NCBI RefSeq assembly: GCF_003265705.1
Contig: NW_020312902.1
Span: 13,909,903-13,973,902, forward strand
Reading direction: 5' to 3'
DNA length: 64,000 nt
Source: Callorhinus ursinus
Taxonomy: Eukaryota > Chordata > Mammalia > Carnivora > Otariidae
Both the position numbers and the translations under genes were made by a program. Position 1 is the stretch's first letter; every line of letters starts with the position of its first letter. Below the pieces are notes generated by a model, which saw nothing but the letters and a program-made list of their open reading frames with translations, searched no databases and was not told the origin of the DNA. Below are positions 11,115-22,819 of the stretch, piece by piece.

Positions 11115-11765
11115 CTCCCTTCCAATCAGCAGAATTTGGGCCCCTCATTGGCTTGCTCTCATTACTCTGCACTTGGGTCACTGTGGTGTTGTCATCCCTT
11201 GCTGTGCATATATAGGAAGGCCTGGGATCTGGGCTGTGGGGTTTATTTACTGTAGGAGATATTAAGGGTCACACATCTGACTAATTCCATCAAGGTCTTC
11301 TTAATAGTAACTCCAGGAGAGATTTCTTCCAGCCTCGGGACCTGATACAGCCCCACATGTCTACTGACCCCACTAGTTTGTTTTTACCCTCAGACTTTGC
11401 AAAATCTACAAGTGATGGCATTTGGCTTTTTACATCCCCAACTGGGAACTCAGGGACCAATTTCTGTCCTGCCTCTCTTAAGTGTGTGAGACATGATTCC
11501 AGCTACTTGTGGTAACGTTTTACTCCTGGTTTTATTTTCCTTCTTCTTTCATTACTTCTCCTGCCTCCACTTTCCTCACTTAAGATTATTTTTTCTCTCA
11601 TTGACACTATGTGCATCTTTATAAGTTACCATAAGCAATTTTTGAAATGAAAGGAGATATAAACAAGTTTTAAAACACAGAAAGATCTGGAGGTGAATAT
11701 AGAGGTGTGTATGCCTTGTGAAAATTCAAAACTTCATCCAGCTGTATTCTATGAATTTGTTTATT
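11115..11765. other. Unassigned noncoding DNA
   Basis: AT-rich, without a recognised repeat or exon. Confidence 0.4.
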
Positions 11766-11769
11766 AAGA

Positions 11770-14545
11770 AGCAGAATGGTGGAATACAGAGTTCTAAGAG
11801 CCCATCCTTCCACAGAAACATTTAAAAAAAAAAAACCAAGGAAAGGCTGTCAGAATCAACTTTGTCAGAACTCTGGAAAACAAGCCAAAGTTTACAGCAA
11901 TCAAGTGAGCTCTGAAACAACTAAAAGGCAACTTTAAAATGATAAGAAAGCTTTGTGACTCTTTAGTTACCCTTTGACCCAGCCCCTCTGCACCTTGACA
12001 GTGATCTTGAAGACATTAGCCTGTGTTACCCATAGGGGACCCTGGTTCTGAGGGGGGGTGGGGAGCAGGGCTTGTTCACATGGAACTGTGTTTGTCTGTT
12101 GTAAGGTACAGGGAGCTCCTGCAGGGCTGCTGCAAGCTGCGTGTCCTTGGTTAGCCTAACACAGAACCCAATTGGGGTAGAAAAGGCAGTGTGCATTCCT
12201 TAGAGATAGTGTGAAGCAAACGAGAAAATCTGAAGCCACCTAAGGCAAAAGGTTATAGTTGAGGCATACAATGTACCTAAAGCCAGGAAACTAAAGCTGA
12301 GGAGGAAGTTTCTTTGAGAAATTAGGGCATTCAAAAGTCCCCTTATATACTGGGGATTTAAGAAAGCCATGCATATATATGCTCAGGGTAGAATGCATGC
12401 CCAGAAAAGACCTGAGAAGACCTTACTTACACTTTCACCTGTGGCTGATCTCTAAGCTCAATGCAGGTAGGAAATGAAGGCTAAGACAAATTTTTAAATG
12501 GTCTAACTGAGCATAAAGGAATACTCCTGTACAGAACAAATCTCCATAGACTGGGACACATTTTTAATACTTGATTCTTTGAGGTTTGTTTCCTTTTTCT
12601 TCTCACTCTCTCCCTCCCACCCTCTCTCTCACTCCTTCTCCTACTCCCTCTCTTTCTGGCTCCTAGAATTCAGGAAAATCTTTGTCAAAACACTAGTTGA
12701 ACTCAAAAGGAATAGAAACATCAGACCACACATTAAAAGAATGTAAAAATAGTTTAGAAAAATTTCTAAGCAAATAAAGTCCACAGCAAGCAATAAAAAT
12801 AAACTCTGAAGATGAATATGATTTACAGAGTTACCACATTATAATGTTCAATGTCCATTTTTCAACAAAAATTTAGGAGGTATGCAAAGAAAGAAGTATG
12901 CTCCATTCACACACATACACACACATGAATAGACACTGTCCCTGAGGAAGTAAAGACGTTGGACTTACTAGACAAAGACTTTAAATAAACTGTTTTAAAT
13001 ATGTTCAAAGAGCTCAAGGAAACCAGGAGAATAACGTATGAATAAACAGAGAATATCCATAAAGAGACAGGAGTTATAAAAAGGAAGCAAGCAAATTCCG
13101 GAGCTGAAAAATCTAACAAATGAAAAACTTACTAGAGGGTTTCAATAGCATATTTTAGCAGGAAGAGGGGAAAAATCAGTGAACTTGAAGATAAGTCCAT
13201 TGAAATTATTCAGTCTAAGGAAACAGGGGAAAACAAGAATAAAGAAAAATGAACTTAGCCATAACCATAAAACTGTTAGAAGAAAACTTAGGAGCAAATC
13301 TTCATGACCTTGGATTGAGAAATGGATTCTTAACTCTGACAACAAGAGCACAACCAACCAAAGAAAAAATAGATTGGACTTCATCAAAATTAAAAACCTT
13401 TGTACCTCAAAGAACATCATCAAGAAAGCATAAAGACAAGCTACATGGTAGGGAAAAAATATTTGTGAATAATGTATCTGATAGCAGTCTGGTTGCCAGA
13501 ATAGACAAAGAACTGTCAGAGCTCAATAACAGAAAGATGAACAACCCGATTTATAAACAGGCAAAGGACATGAACAGACATTTCTCCAAAGAAGATATAC
13601 AAATGGGGGCACCTGGGTGGCTCAGTCGTTAAGCATCTGCCTTCGGCTCAGGTCATGATCCCAGGATCCTGGGATCGAGCCCCACATCGGGCTCTCTGCT
13701 CAGTGGGCAGTCTGCTTCTCCCTCTCCCACTCCCCCTGCTTGTGTTCCCTCTCTTGCTGTCTCTCTCTCTGTCAAATAAATAAAATCTTAAAAAAAAAAA
13801 AAGATGTACAAATGGCCAACAAGCACATGAAAGGATGAGCAACGTTATTAGCCTTTAGAGAAATACAAATAAAAGCCACAATGAGATACTACTTCATATC
13901 CACTTAGGATGACTATTAAAAAATATTACAAGTGTTGGTGAAGGTGTGGAGAAACTGGAACCTTCATACATTGCTGGTGGGAATGTAAAATATTCAGCTG
14001 CTGTGGTTCCTCAAACCACTAAATATAGCTACAATATTTACCAGCAATTCCATCCTAGGTACATACCCAAAATAATTGAAAACAGGTACTGAAATAAATA
14101 TATGGACACACATGTTCATAGCAGCACAATATCCAAAAGGTTGAACCCCAAATGTTCTTCCACAGATTAACGGATTAAATGAATGGATATATATATTGGA
14201 AAATTAGGAATTCCAAATAAAGGAATGGAGTACTGATACATTCTACAACCAGGATGAAACTTGGAAATAGGCTAAATGAAAGAAGCCAGACACAGAAGTT
14301 CATACTGTATAAATTTCATTTATATGAAGTAGTCAGAAGAGGTGGTAAATCCACAGAAACAGCTTGGTGGTCACCAGGGGCTAGAGAGGAGAAGGAATTG
14401 GGAGGTAACTGCTCTCTTTTGGGGATGACGAAAATGTTTTAGAGGTGGTGGTTGTACAATATTGTGAATGTCCTAAATTATTTAATTATTAATTAATTAA
14501 TTTTATGTGATGTGACTTTCACCTCAATTAAAGAGGGAATAAATC
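11770..14545 (+). mobile_element. Old L1 (L1M-type) LINE with large internal deletion
   Basis: The left part (to about 13248) matches L1M 5' region and the start of ORF1: 'ttcaacaaaaatttaggagg', 'gttggacttactagacaaag', 'tgaacttgaagataagtcca'. Immediately after, the sequence is the 3' portion of ORF2, which encodes reverse transcriptase/endonuclease. It includes 'aaccataaaactgttagaag', 'aaaggacatgaacagacatt', 'ggtgtggagaaactggaacc' and 'cattgctggtgggaatgtaa'. A 3' UTR ends near 14545. The end of ORF1 and most of ORF2, including the endonuclease and polymerase core, are missing. A 127-codon open frame at 13249-13632 is the decayed ORF2 C-terminal region. A CAN SINE lies inside at 13607-13800. 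Not mobile. Confidence 0.85.
13607..13800 (+). mobile_element. CAN SINE inside the L1
   Basis: Full-length element starting 'ggggcacctgggtggctcag' with an A tail. The target duplications are 'aagatatacaaatgg' (13592-13606) and 'aagatgtacaaatgg' (13801-13815), with one mismatch. The duplicated bases are L1 ORF2 sequence, so the SINE is younger than the L1. Confidence 0.96.
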
Positions 14546-15390
14546 AGGTAAACCAATAAAAAACAGTTTATTAAAAAACAAAGCTACCGAAAGTAGAAAT
14601 CAAGTCCATTCATCTTCATGCGCCCTCATCCCGTGATCTTTAGCACAGGCTGACACATAAAGACAATGAACAGTGTCTGCGTGGATGAAGGGATAATTTG
14701 AAGAAAAGCTATAAACTTTGGAGACTCAGAAGTCTCATAAGGTCTTTCTCACCTTTCATTCACCCTTTCTATTTGTCTGTTAAGATGTTTCCTTAGATTT
14801 TCTTTTTTCAACTATAAAAGCAGTACTCACTTGTTACTATAAGCAAAACAGACAAGTGTACTGAGTATTCCTACCACCTGCCCACCTCACCCCCCAACAC
14901 TGCCACCCTACACTCTTCAAAAACACCAGGTTTCTGATATTAACAGATTGACAGTCTGGGATGTATCTTTCCACCATTTTCCTCATGCTCATTCAAATGT
15001 CCCCTGAATGATGTGTGCAATCCGTCTCTCAGTTGTTATCCTGGTATTAGTATTCCAAGGATGAATTCCTCCTGGTGCTTTTATTCCTTCATCTTCTCTC
15101 CCGAGATGCTGGGGGCCAAGAGGGAATGATCAGGAGGCATTTTCCCCGGTCAAAGGAATGACACTTCCACTGCTACATGGATTGTCTAATTACACAAAGT
15201 AGGAGTTTGATTTGAAACTTGAAGTGAGAAAGCTTAAGTGGGTGAGACATTTGGCAACACCCATTCTCCCATCCCTAATAGAAGCTATCTGTTATTTTAT
15301 AACCATTCCCACTTGTCAGCCTCCCAGCATGGATTTTATCCAAAAGCACTTCGACTTTTATCAATTCAAAGATAGATTTTCATCACTTTC
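14546..15390. other. Unassigned noncoding DNA
   Basis: AT-rich 14.5-15.4 kb block. No exon or nameable repeat seen, apart from generic low-complexity C-rich and T-rich pieces. Confidence 0.4.
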
Positions 15391-15394
15391 TAAT

Positions 15395-15550
15395 ATTTAC
15401 TTATTTCACTTACTGTCTGCCTCCCCCATTAACATGTTACCTCCACAGGGCAGAGATTTTAGTCTGTTCTGTTCAGTGCCATATGCCCAGCACCTAGCAT
15501 ACCTGCCTGGCACACAGTAGATGATCAAAAGTATTCATTGAAATAAATTC
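15395..15550 (+). repeat. L2 LINE 3' end
   Basis: Typical terminal order: 'acctccacagggcagagatt', 'ctgttcagtgccatatgccc', 'agcacctagcata', 'ctggcacacagtagatgatc', 'attcattgaaata'. Sense orientation. Confidence 0.65.
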
Positions 15551-15554
15551 TACA

Positions 15555-16245
15555 TCTCCTCTTATAAAGCTTACCTCCCTCTAGAAAAAGTTGGGGGGTA
15601 TATACATCTGGAACATTTCCTCTTCTCTCCTTCCTGGTTTCCCTCAAACATTACAGCTAGCAAGGAGGGTGGGAGAGTTGATTGACCAACAAAGCTCAAG
15701 CTCCCAGCTTCTCACCTTGCTGGGTGCCAGTGAAGTTTAGAGAGGATAAGGCCCTCCATGCACATCACCCCTGGAGAATCAAAAAGGCCCTCCACGTGAT
15801 CCCATTGGATTCTGAGGCCTTACTTTGGGAGAGGCAGAGAAGAGGCATCACCATTTCAGAGAAAGACATGTGGGAGGTATCTGACTGTAAGGAGAGAGCT
15901 GAGACCAGAATCCATGGCTCCAACCACTTGTTCAGGATTATCTCCATCACCCAAGAGAAGACCCACTGCTCCCTCACAAGGTTGCATGTTAAAGCTCCGA
16001 CAGTGTGTCCTATTTTTCTACCCCAGGGAGCAATGTCCCCAAACCTATTTTGAGATCAACAGAGTATAAAAGCAGAGGCTCAAGTTTATTTCAAAAAAGT
16101 ACCAGTTGACCAGCTATTTTGTTAAACGCCCCTCAACTTCGGTTTGTCTGATGTTTTCTCTTGATTGGACTGAGGTTATATATTTTGGGCAAAAATACCA
16201 TAGGAGTGGTATTTTTCCACAAAGTGAAGCTGTGCCCTCAGTGCT
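15555..16245. other. Unassigned noncoding DNA
   Basis: No recognised repeat. The frame at 15682-16053 (123 codons) has no domain, and its antisense is also open, so I do not call a gene. Confidence 0.4.
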
Positions 16246-16249
16246 ATAT

Positions 16250-16582
16250 TCTTTGAAAGGGTCAAGGTCATAAAAGGCAAGGAAAGACTAAGGAATTGTT
16301 AGAGGCTGCAGAAGATGAAAGAGAAATAGCAACTAAATGCAATGTGGGATGCTTTAAAGGGTCCTGGAATAGACAAGGGACAGTAGTAATAGAACATCCA
16401 AAGCCTGTAGTTTTTGTTAATAGATCAGACCAGTGTTAATTTCCTCATTTTGACAATTGCTTATACTAATGGAAGTTGTTAACGTTAGGGGACGCTTGGA
16501 GAAGGGTACAGGGAAACTGGACTATTCTGCAACTTTTTCTGTAAGTGTAAAATTAATTCAAAATAAAAGATTTTTAAAAGTG
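16250..16582 (+). mobile_element. L1M LINE 3' end, 5'-truncated
   Basis: Shows the L1M 3' UTR pattern in order: 'caactaaatgcaatgtggga', 'gtcctggaatagacaaggga', 'gttaacgttaggggacgctt', 'caactttttctgtaagtgta', 'aattcaaaataaaagatttt'. It carries no coding part. The same type of tail occurs at 54340-54695. Confidence 0.75.
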
Positions 16583-16584
16583 GT

Positions 16585-16760
16585 TGTTCCTTGTGGGAGC
16601 TTTCTCAGGCATTTCTTACAAGGCACTAATCCCATTCATGGGGCTCTGCCCTCTTGACCTCATCACTTCACAAAGACCCCCACCTCCTAATACCTTCACC
16701 TTGGAGTTAGGATTTCAATATATGAATTTTGAAGCGTTCAGAGCATAGTACCAACAGCTT
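16585..16760 (+). repeat. Old interspersed repeat, 3' part
   Basis: 'acaaggcactaatcccattc', 'gacctcatcacttcac' and 'aggatttcaatatatgaatt' match the same 3' end seen at 9093-9165. Family name not assigned. Confidence 0.5.
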
Positions 16761-16764
16761 CTGT

Positions 16765-17508
16765 CCCTATTTCTTTCTGTAATCGATTAAATCCTGGACT
16801 CATCCTTATAGGTAGAAATGAAAAATAGGAATGATTTGGGTCCAACCTGACATGAACTTGACTTTTGAGGTTCTGGACAATTGTAGGGAAGTAGCGTGAG
16901 GAACACGTTCATTTTGGGAACAGACCCAAGGATCCAGAGAAAGATTTTAGACTCTGCCTCAGTTTTGTGCATATAATCATATAACCATGGATTTCAAAGG
17001 CCATTGAGCACACCCTTTAGTCCCCACTCCTCATCATGTCCAGGCTGTTTGGGTCGCTGAGCTAGAAAGGTGATAAGTGACATGCTCAGAGCCACCTCCC
17101 CTGAATCCTGAGAGGGGCCATTTTTCACTCAATCCCTTCAGTGTCTCTCAGCATGAGATACAACCAGCTACCTTGTTGCCCAACATAGCAGGGAAGGGTG
17201 GCTGTCCCACATCTGCTTAGCCCATATTTTTAATTGCTTAATAATAGTGAGTGGGCGCCTCTCCTCCCCTCCAACATAGCCGCGTGGGGGGCTTTGACAT
17301 TCAGGGCCCGGTGCGTGGGCAGGAAACACAGATGAGGCTGGGAAATGTCAACCTCCTACAGCTTCTTTCCCCATTAATCACAGTGTCATATGACAGGGCG
17401 CACCTCCAGTGGGGAGCACTGGGCTGGCAGTCCCCAGAGCTCAGCCCCAGCTCCAGCTCTGGCCCCACTGCTCAATTAGCTGCATGATGTAGAGGAAGGG
17501 GCTCAGCC
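16765..17508. other. Unassigned noncoding DNA with TAAT-core block
   Basis: No gene seen. About 17225-17400 is unique-looking, with 'tttttaattgcttaataata' and 'cccattaatcacagtg', a mix of homeodomain-type cores. It is a weak candidate conserved element. Confidence 0.35.
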
Positions 17509-17509
17509 T

Positions 17510-17745
17510 CTGGGACAGTGATTGAAAGCACAGGCTCGGGATCCAGACCACCCAAGTCCACCCTTGACTCCTTCACTTGCCAATAGTGGGATCCCAAGTA
17601 AATGATTTAACCAACCCACACCACAATTCCCTCAACTGCAAAACAAGCAGGATGACACCTGAGCAGCCAGGTGGCTGGAAGGACGCAGAGCCGAGCACAG
17701 TGTGAGGTCTACATTAATAAGCGTTAGTTGCTGTTATTATCCCAA
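17510..17745 (+). repeat. MIR SINE relic
   Basis: Near full-length sense MIR: 'tgattgaaagcacaggctcg', 'cacttgccaatagtgggatc', 'caattccctcaactgcaaaa', then a tail with 'taataagcgttagttgctgt'. Confidence 0.65.
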
Positions 17746-17894
17746 TTCTAGTCACCTGATTCGATTGGCTATTTCCAAAGTTCCACAGGAAATATTTTCA
17801 AAGATGAATAACACATGGAATTTGCCCCTAGCTACCCAGTCTTATGAGGACGACAAACGCAGGCATAAAACATTTGGGGTGCGGGGGGGCACTG

Positions 17895-18115
17895 CCTGGG
17901 GCGTGCCCTGTACCAAAAGCAGGTGCAGGAACTGCATGCAGGCTCTGCCGGCATCCTCCCATGTAACCCTCACAACCGCCTGGTTGGCTTGATCCCATTG
18001 TACCAAGCAGGAGGCAGAGAAGTGAAGTAATTTGCCTTAGATCACATAGTTTCTTTGTGTCAAAGATGGGATGCAAACTCCAGTCTTAAGTCCCTCGCTC
18101 TTAAACTCCACGTCA
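17895..18115 (-). repeat. MIR SINE relic, antisense
   Basis: Antisense order: 'atgtaaccctcacaaccgcc', 'aggaggcagagaagtgaagt', 'tttgccttagatcacatagt', 'gatgggatgcaaactccagt'. It lies close to sense MIRs on both sides. Confidence 0.65.
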
Positions 18116-18249
18116 CCGGGGATTGGATGGGATTTAGGAAATGCCTCACAAAGGAAGTGGCATTTGAACAGATGAAGCCTCCACATTTTTATTATGGAAA
18201 GGCAGGATTTCTGGAGCATCTCCCAGCAATGAATCTTAGCAGCATGGGT

Positions 18250-18415
18250 GAGTTTTTTTAAACTCTGAGTCCTGGTTTCTTTGTTTCTGAATAATTATAG
18301 TGCCCACCATGGAGGTGACAGAAGGAGTGAGTGCGTTTATGGATGTGAAGTTCCTAATGGCATCTGGTATGTGGCAAGTGCGTAATAGATGTTGACTTGC
18401 CATCATTGTGTCATC
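18250..18415 (+). repeat. MIR SINE relic
   Basis: Sense fragment: 'actctgagtcctggtttctt', 'tgaataattatagtgcccac', and the tail 'gtggcaagtgcgtaatagat'. Third MIR within one kilobase. Confidence 0.6.
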
Positions 18416-18419
18416 TTCC

Positions 18420-19820
18420 TCGTCATTACCACAGTCCCCCGTGGGGGTTCAGTTCCCCTTGGCTGACAGGGCCACCTGTTGGTGAAAAGGGAACCTCTGT
18501 TTTCATAAGGGCTCTCAAGAGCATCCTAGCAATTCCCTGAAATGTGACAATCAGCCATTTGTTCCTTAGGTGACGTATTTGTTCTATGCCTGGGATCTCC
18601 GTGTGAACAGCAAAGCCACCAAGAGGAATGAATAACACAGACAATCCTGAATAGCACTGAGTTAGTCATTTGAGAGAGGAGTCCATGCCCAGGAAGGATA
18701 AATGAGAAGGTGAAGCAGAGGCAGAGATGAAAAAGGCCCCTACAAGTGGAGACCGCCTAGAAGGTAGGAAGAGTAGAGTGAGACATCGTCTCCTTCACAA
18801 TTCCACCGAGGGCTGACCTTTCTAGGTCCGCCAAGAGGCTGAGCCCCCTGCGCACGCCAGCTTTCAGGCAGGGATGGTACATGAGCTGGGCCCTCATTAG
18901 CATGTGCCGCTAGAGTTCCGAGGGGTGAGTGATGGCTCCCCCAGAATGGAGGCATGTTTGATGTAGGCTCGTCCGCCCCGCCATCCTTCACCGGGACCTG
19001 GGGCCAAGATTCACGTCCTCTGTCAGAGGCTCATCCAACACCCCGAGCTGGCCTCCACTGGAGTCCAATTTGTATATACTCTCTCCCTGAGAATGGCAGG
19101 CAATTTTTCAGGGCCTAGAGATGGGGAGACACACAGCAATGCTCCATTTTTCCTGGGAATAGCTTTGGGTCTGGGGTGAGGAGAAACTAAGACAAGGGAA
19201 AAGGAGGGGAGGACTCAGAAGGAATGTTATTAACCATGGATTTTTGCCTGTTTTCTGCCATTACTGCCTCCCTCCCCAGCCCTGTCTCAGGTTTTCCAGG
19301 CAATATCACCTTTAAGAATGGTATATTATTCCATATCAGTTCGAGATTCTAGTCCATCACAAGGGACTGCTGCTCACCAGGAGAAAATAATGCCATGACG
19401 TGCAAGATCAGATTCATGAGAAATAAAATCCCCAAATCAAGATGAAACAGTTTGACTAGTTTAGTTTGAAGCTTTGTTTTGCCTCTCCTCCATTTTATCT
19501 TTCACTTGGGTTGCCTTGTCTTTAATTCAATTCATGAAGTCCCTATTGTGTGCTAAGGGCTGGGAGACCTGCAAGTGAGGGGTGAGGTGGAGTCCTGTGC
19601 CTAGAAGCCGGCCTACCAGTGGCAGGAACCAGGTCTGGGTGGCTTACTCTGCCCTGCGGCTTCCCCAGTCTCTGGCCCACAGGAGGGACCCCGCAGTGCC
19701 TCTTCAGTGCTAAATTTCAATAGCGCCTTTCCCACAAAAAATGATGTAGAAACCAACAGGAGTGAAGTTTTCTTTTCTTTATCTAATCCATTCCAGGGGA
19801 ATGTTTTCCTCATTTTTCAT
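18420..19820. other. Unassigned noncoding DNA
   Basis: No exon recognised. The piece near 19520-19600 ('catgaagtccctattgtgtg', 'ctaagggctgggaga') resembles antisense L2 3' end, but weakly. Confidence 0.4.
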
Positions 19821-19838
19821 TAAAATTGGACGACAGCA

Positions 19839-20032
19839 GGATGCCTGGGTGGCTCAGTCATTAAGCGTCTGCCTTCGGCTCAGGTCATGATCCCAGGGTC
19901 CTGGGACTGAGTCCCACATTGGGCTCCCTGCTCTGCGGGAAGCCTGCTTCTCCCTCTCCCACTCCCCCTGCTTGTGTTCCTGCTCTTGCTATGTCTCTCT
20001 CTGTCAAATAAATAAATAAAATCTTTAAAAAA
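19839..20032 (+). mobile_element. CAN SINE, full length
   Basis: Starts 'ggatgcctgggtggctcagt' and ends in an A tail after 'aataaataaataaaatcttt'. Identical 17-bp target duplication 'aaaattggacgacagca' at 19822-19838 and 20033-20049. Confidence 0.97.
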
Positions 20033-20049
20033 AAAATTGGACGACAGCA

Positions 20050-20578
20050 AAGATGTTACAAAAATTGACACCACACATCAGACGACATCACCACGGGTTT
20101 GTGTGGTACCAGCAGAGGGGATTCTGGCTTGAAGGCCACCAGTTAACGCTGTCTCTGCCCTCAGGTTCCTGTATGACTGTGGAGCCCCTACAGCTCTGAG
20201 CCTGGTGTGTGTAGGGCTGGTTCTCCTGCCCCATCTATCAGGATACCAGAAGCAGCAGGAGCTCAAAGATGCTTTAAAACAGAGGTTCTGACCTGGGATC
20301 TGTGCAGTATGTTCTCAAAGCCTCAGGTTGAGGAAACAAAATGGCGGCCCCCAGATGTGGGTTTGGGGCCCACCCAGGGTTTTAAAGAAAATTGAATTCG
20401 TTGAATTTTAAAATAAAGAGATCTTACATTTTCAGCTGCTCTTAAAAAATAGAAAATCTGATAACACCAGAGCAGAAGCTCAATCTGAAAATAGTCTTCC
20501 ATAAGACTGGTTTGAAGAGTGGTTTGCGTCCTTTAGACTGAGTGTGGCCTCTGCAGGTCACCACACTTCTCACCACCA
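20050..20578. other. Unassigned noncoding DNA between two SINEs
   Basis: No gene. Unique-looking sequence that turns AT-rich after 20380. The two CAN SINEs flanking it are in opposite orientation about 560 bases apart, so transcripts through both could form an inverted-repeat duplex. Confidence 0.45.
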
Positions 20579-20594
20579 TCAGCTTCCCTCTTTT

Positions 20595-20788
20595 TTTTTT
20601 TTTTTAAGATTTTATTTATTTGACAGAGAGAGACACAGAGAGAGCAGGAACACAAGCAGGGGGAGTGGGAGAGGGAGAAGCAGGCTTCCTGCCGAGCAGG
20701 GAGCCCGATGCGGGGCTCGATCCCAGGACTCTGGGATTATGACCTGAGCCGAAGGCAGACGCTTAACGACTGAGCCACCCAGCCGCCC
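20595..20788 (-). mobile_element. CAN SINE, antisense
   Basis: T tail and 'aagattttatttatttgaca' on the left, head 'actgagccacccagccgccc' on the right. Target duplication 'tcagcttccctctttt' at 20579-20594 and 20789-20804. Confidence 0.97.
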
Positions 20789-20804
20789 TCAGCTTCCCTC
20801 TTTT

Positions 20805-22080
20805 AAGCCACCTCCCCCGACTGTGTAGGTGTCTGAGTGGGTAAAAAGTCTGGCCGGATGACCTAATGGCCCGCGGCAGTGTATGGCCACCACCGGCTAG
20901 GAATTTACACTGACGGGCAAAAGCTAGCCCCCATGAATTCAGAGGAAAGTGAACTCCAGGGTGTGGGGATGGGCAGGGGTCAAGGAAAGGAGTTAGAAAT
21001 GTGTGTGGTCCTACTTGCAGTCCATGTGTAAACCGTTTGGGCCAGCGCAGGGGAGCTGGGGGAGTCAAGCAGGGAGTGGTAAGTTGAGCTCATACTGTTG
21101 GAACAAGGGCCCTGAAAGCCAAGTACTATTATTCTCAGCTGTTCATGCCACAAACTCTAGATACGATGTGGGGTTTAAGGACTAAGGCTGCCAAGCTCAC
21201 CCCTACATGCATTTCCACCCCCCACCTTCACAACGAGTAGAGGGAGGGGTCTAGGCCTCAGGAAATACAGGGCTATGTACCAGGTTCTAGAAACCGCCCT
21301 CCACCTTCACAAACTCGTCATCTGTACGTTTTCTAAAGTATCCAGAGGCATCCCACAAAGACCTTGCAGCAGCAGGGGGCAAACTTCTGGGTTGAATTCT
21401 CCCAAAGTAGCTCAGGGGGAATAACAGAAGAAAGAAAGAAGGGAATAAACCTCCTTTCGGCTTCATTAGAGCTCTTGCTTAACCAAGCTAAAAATAAAAC
21501 TAATTGCTTTTGCTATTCTAATGTGAAAAATCAGTTTTTAAAGGATCAAAATTCTCTCCCTGGCTGGAGAAATCATTGAATCGGTAATAGACTGACTGCC
21601 AATGAATTATGAATGTCATAATCAAGCCTTCTTGGAAGGCCAAAGTCTTGGTTACAAATGGGCACTATAATTAGCATGATGCTGAAGCAGCCTAAAGCAG
21701 ACTCCCTTTTGTTTTTTTTTTTCTTTTTTAAGACGGAAGAGGTGCTGCTCTTCTTCAGGTGTCTGGCTTATTCCAAACAATGCCTGTTCTCACCATTAGA
21801 GGAGACATGGAAAAGCATGGGACACCATCCCCTCCCCTCTAAAAAGCCCAGACAATTTCCCCCAACAGTGATGGGGAAAGTGCTTCTGTTTTCTTCATCT
21901 ATTGCATGGAATTCTCGAAACTAAAGGTATTCTAGGACAGCAAGCAGCCTCTTTTCAAATACAAGAAGGCTGAGGTATGGGCAGGGCTCAGTCCCCTACA
22001 CCTTAGTGGGAGTCAGTCTGATCCAGCCCTTGCACTTGAACAAATAGCTGAGCTCTGCAGGACCTCGAGTGAAGGATATG
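20805..22080. other. Unassigned noncoding DNA with AT-rich unique block
   Basis: No gene. About 21440-21670 is unique and rich in homeodomain-type cores ('aaaactaattgctttt', 'gccaatgaattatgaatg', 'actataattagcatga'). It looks like a developmental conserved noncoding element, but this rests on composition only. Confidence 0.4.
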
Positions 22081-22116
22081 GGCATGCGCATCAGGGAGGG
22101 CATGCGCATCAGGGAG
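22081..22116 (+). repeat. Exact tandem duplication of 18 bp with NRF1-like cores
   Basis: The unit 'ggcatgcgcatcagggag' occurs twice without mismatch (22081-22098, 22099-22116). Each copy holds 'gggcatgcgca' or close to it, about ten of twelve positions of the NRF1 consensus, so the pair could be a two-site element. The exact identity suggests a recent duplication. Confidence 0.9.
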
Positions 22117-22339
22117 GAAAATGAGAAGAGAAGGGCAGCCTGGTAGTGAGGGGGATGGGGATGAAACTGCCTCTCTGAGCCAAGCCCCAGTCAGGAAGAG
22201 GGCCCCTCACAACACACTGACAACAAGAAAAGCCAATCTGGATCAACAGGGCCAATAATAACAACATCCTGCCAAGAAAGAATCTTCTCAGGAGGGATGA
22301 CCTTACCTTGTTTTCTGGTTTTCTGGAGGATGGATCCAT

Positions 22340-22395
22340 TTTAAGAAAAAAAAAAAAGAAGAAGAAGAAGATAAACAAAAGAAAAAGAAAAAAGC
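22340..22395 (+). repeat. A-rich / GAA low-complexity tract
   Basis: A run of A residues followed by four GAA units and further AAAG-rich sequence. It accounts for the poly-Phe open frame on the minus strand. Confidence 0.85.
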
Positions 22396-22636
22396 TAGGA
22401 GTTGCTGCTTTTCCCTCAAATCCTTTACCTTTGACTTGGCCTCTGAGATGGGATCCGTTCTAACCAGAAAGCCTTTTCACCAGAGCTAATTCCAAGAGCT
22501 TATCTTAGCGCAGCCCTGAAAATGGCCAGTTGGGAGAAGGAGCTCAGGGCTCTTGTTCCCTCAAGCCCACGATCGAAGTTTGAGCCCAGCTCCTCAATCT
22601 CTTGCCACTTGCCAAGCACCACCATATGGGCTTAAT

Positions 22637-22810
22637 CAGTGGTTCTCAGCCCTGACTGCACATTAGATTCACCTGGGAGACTTTTCCGTGTTGCTGCCCA
22701 GGTCATGTCCCAGACCAATTAAATGTAATATCTAGGAGTCACTCCAGGCATCACTATGGGTTAAACCTTTCTCGCAATTCTAATGTGCAGTCATGGTTGA
22801 GAACCACTAA
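22637..22810. mobile_element. MER5A-like hAT MITE with 8-bp target repeat
   Basis: Left terminus 'cagtggttctcagccctgac' and right terminus 'tggttgagaaccact' form inverted repeats, with 'gcacattagattcacctggg' and 'cagaccaattaaatgtaat' between. 'cttaatca' occurs on both sides (22631-22638 and 22811-22818). Eight bases is the hAT target-site length. Confidence 0.85.
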
Positions 22811-22819
22811 CTTAATCAT

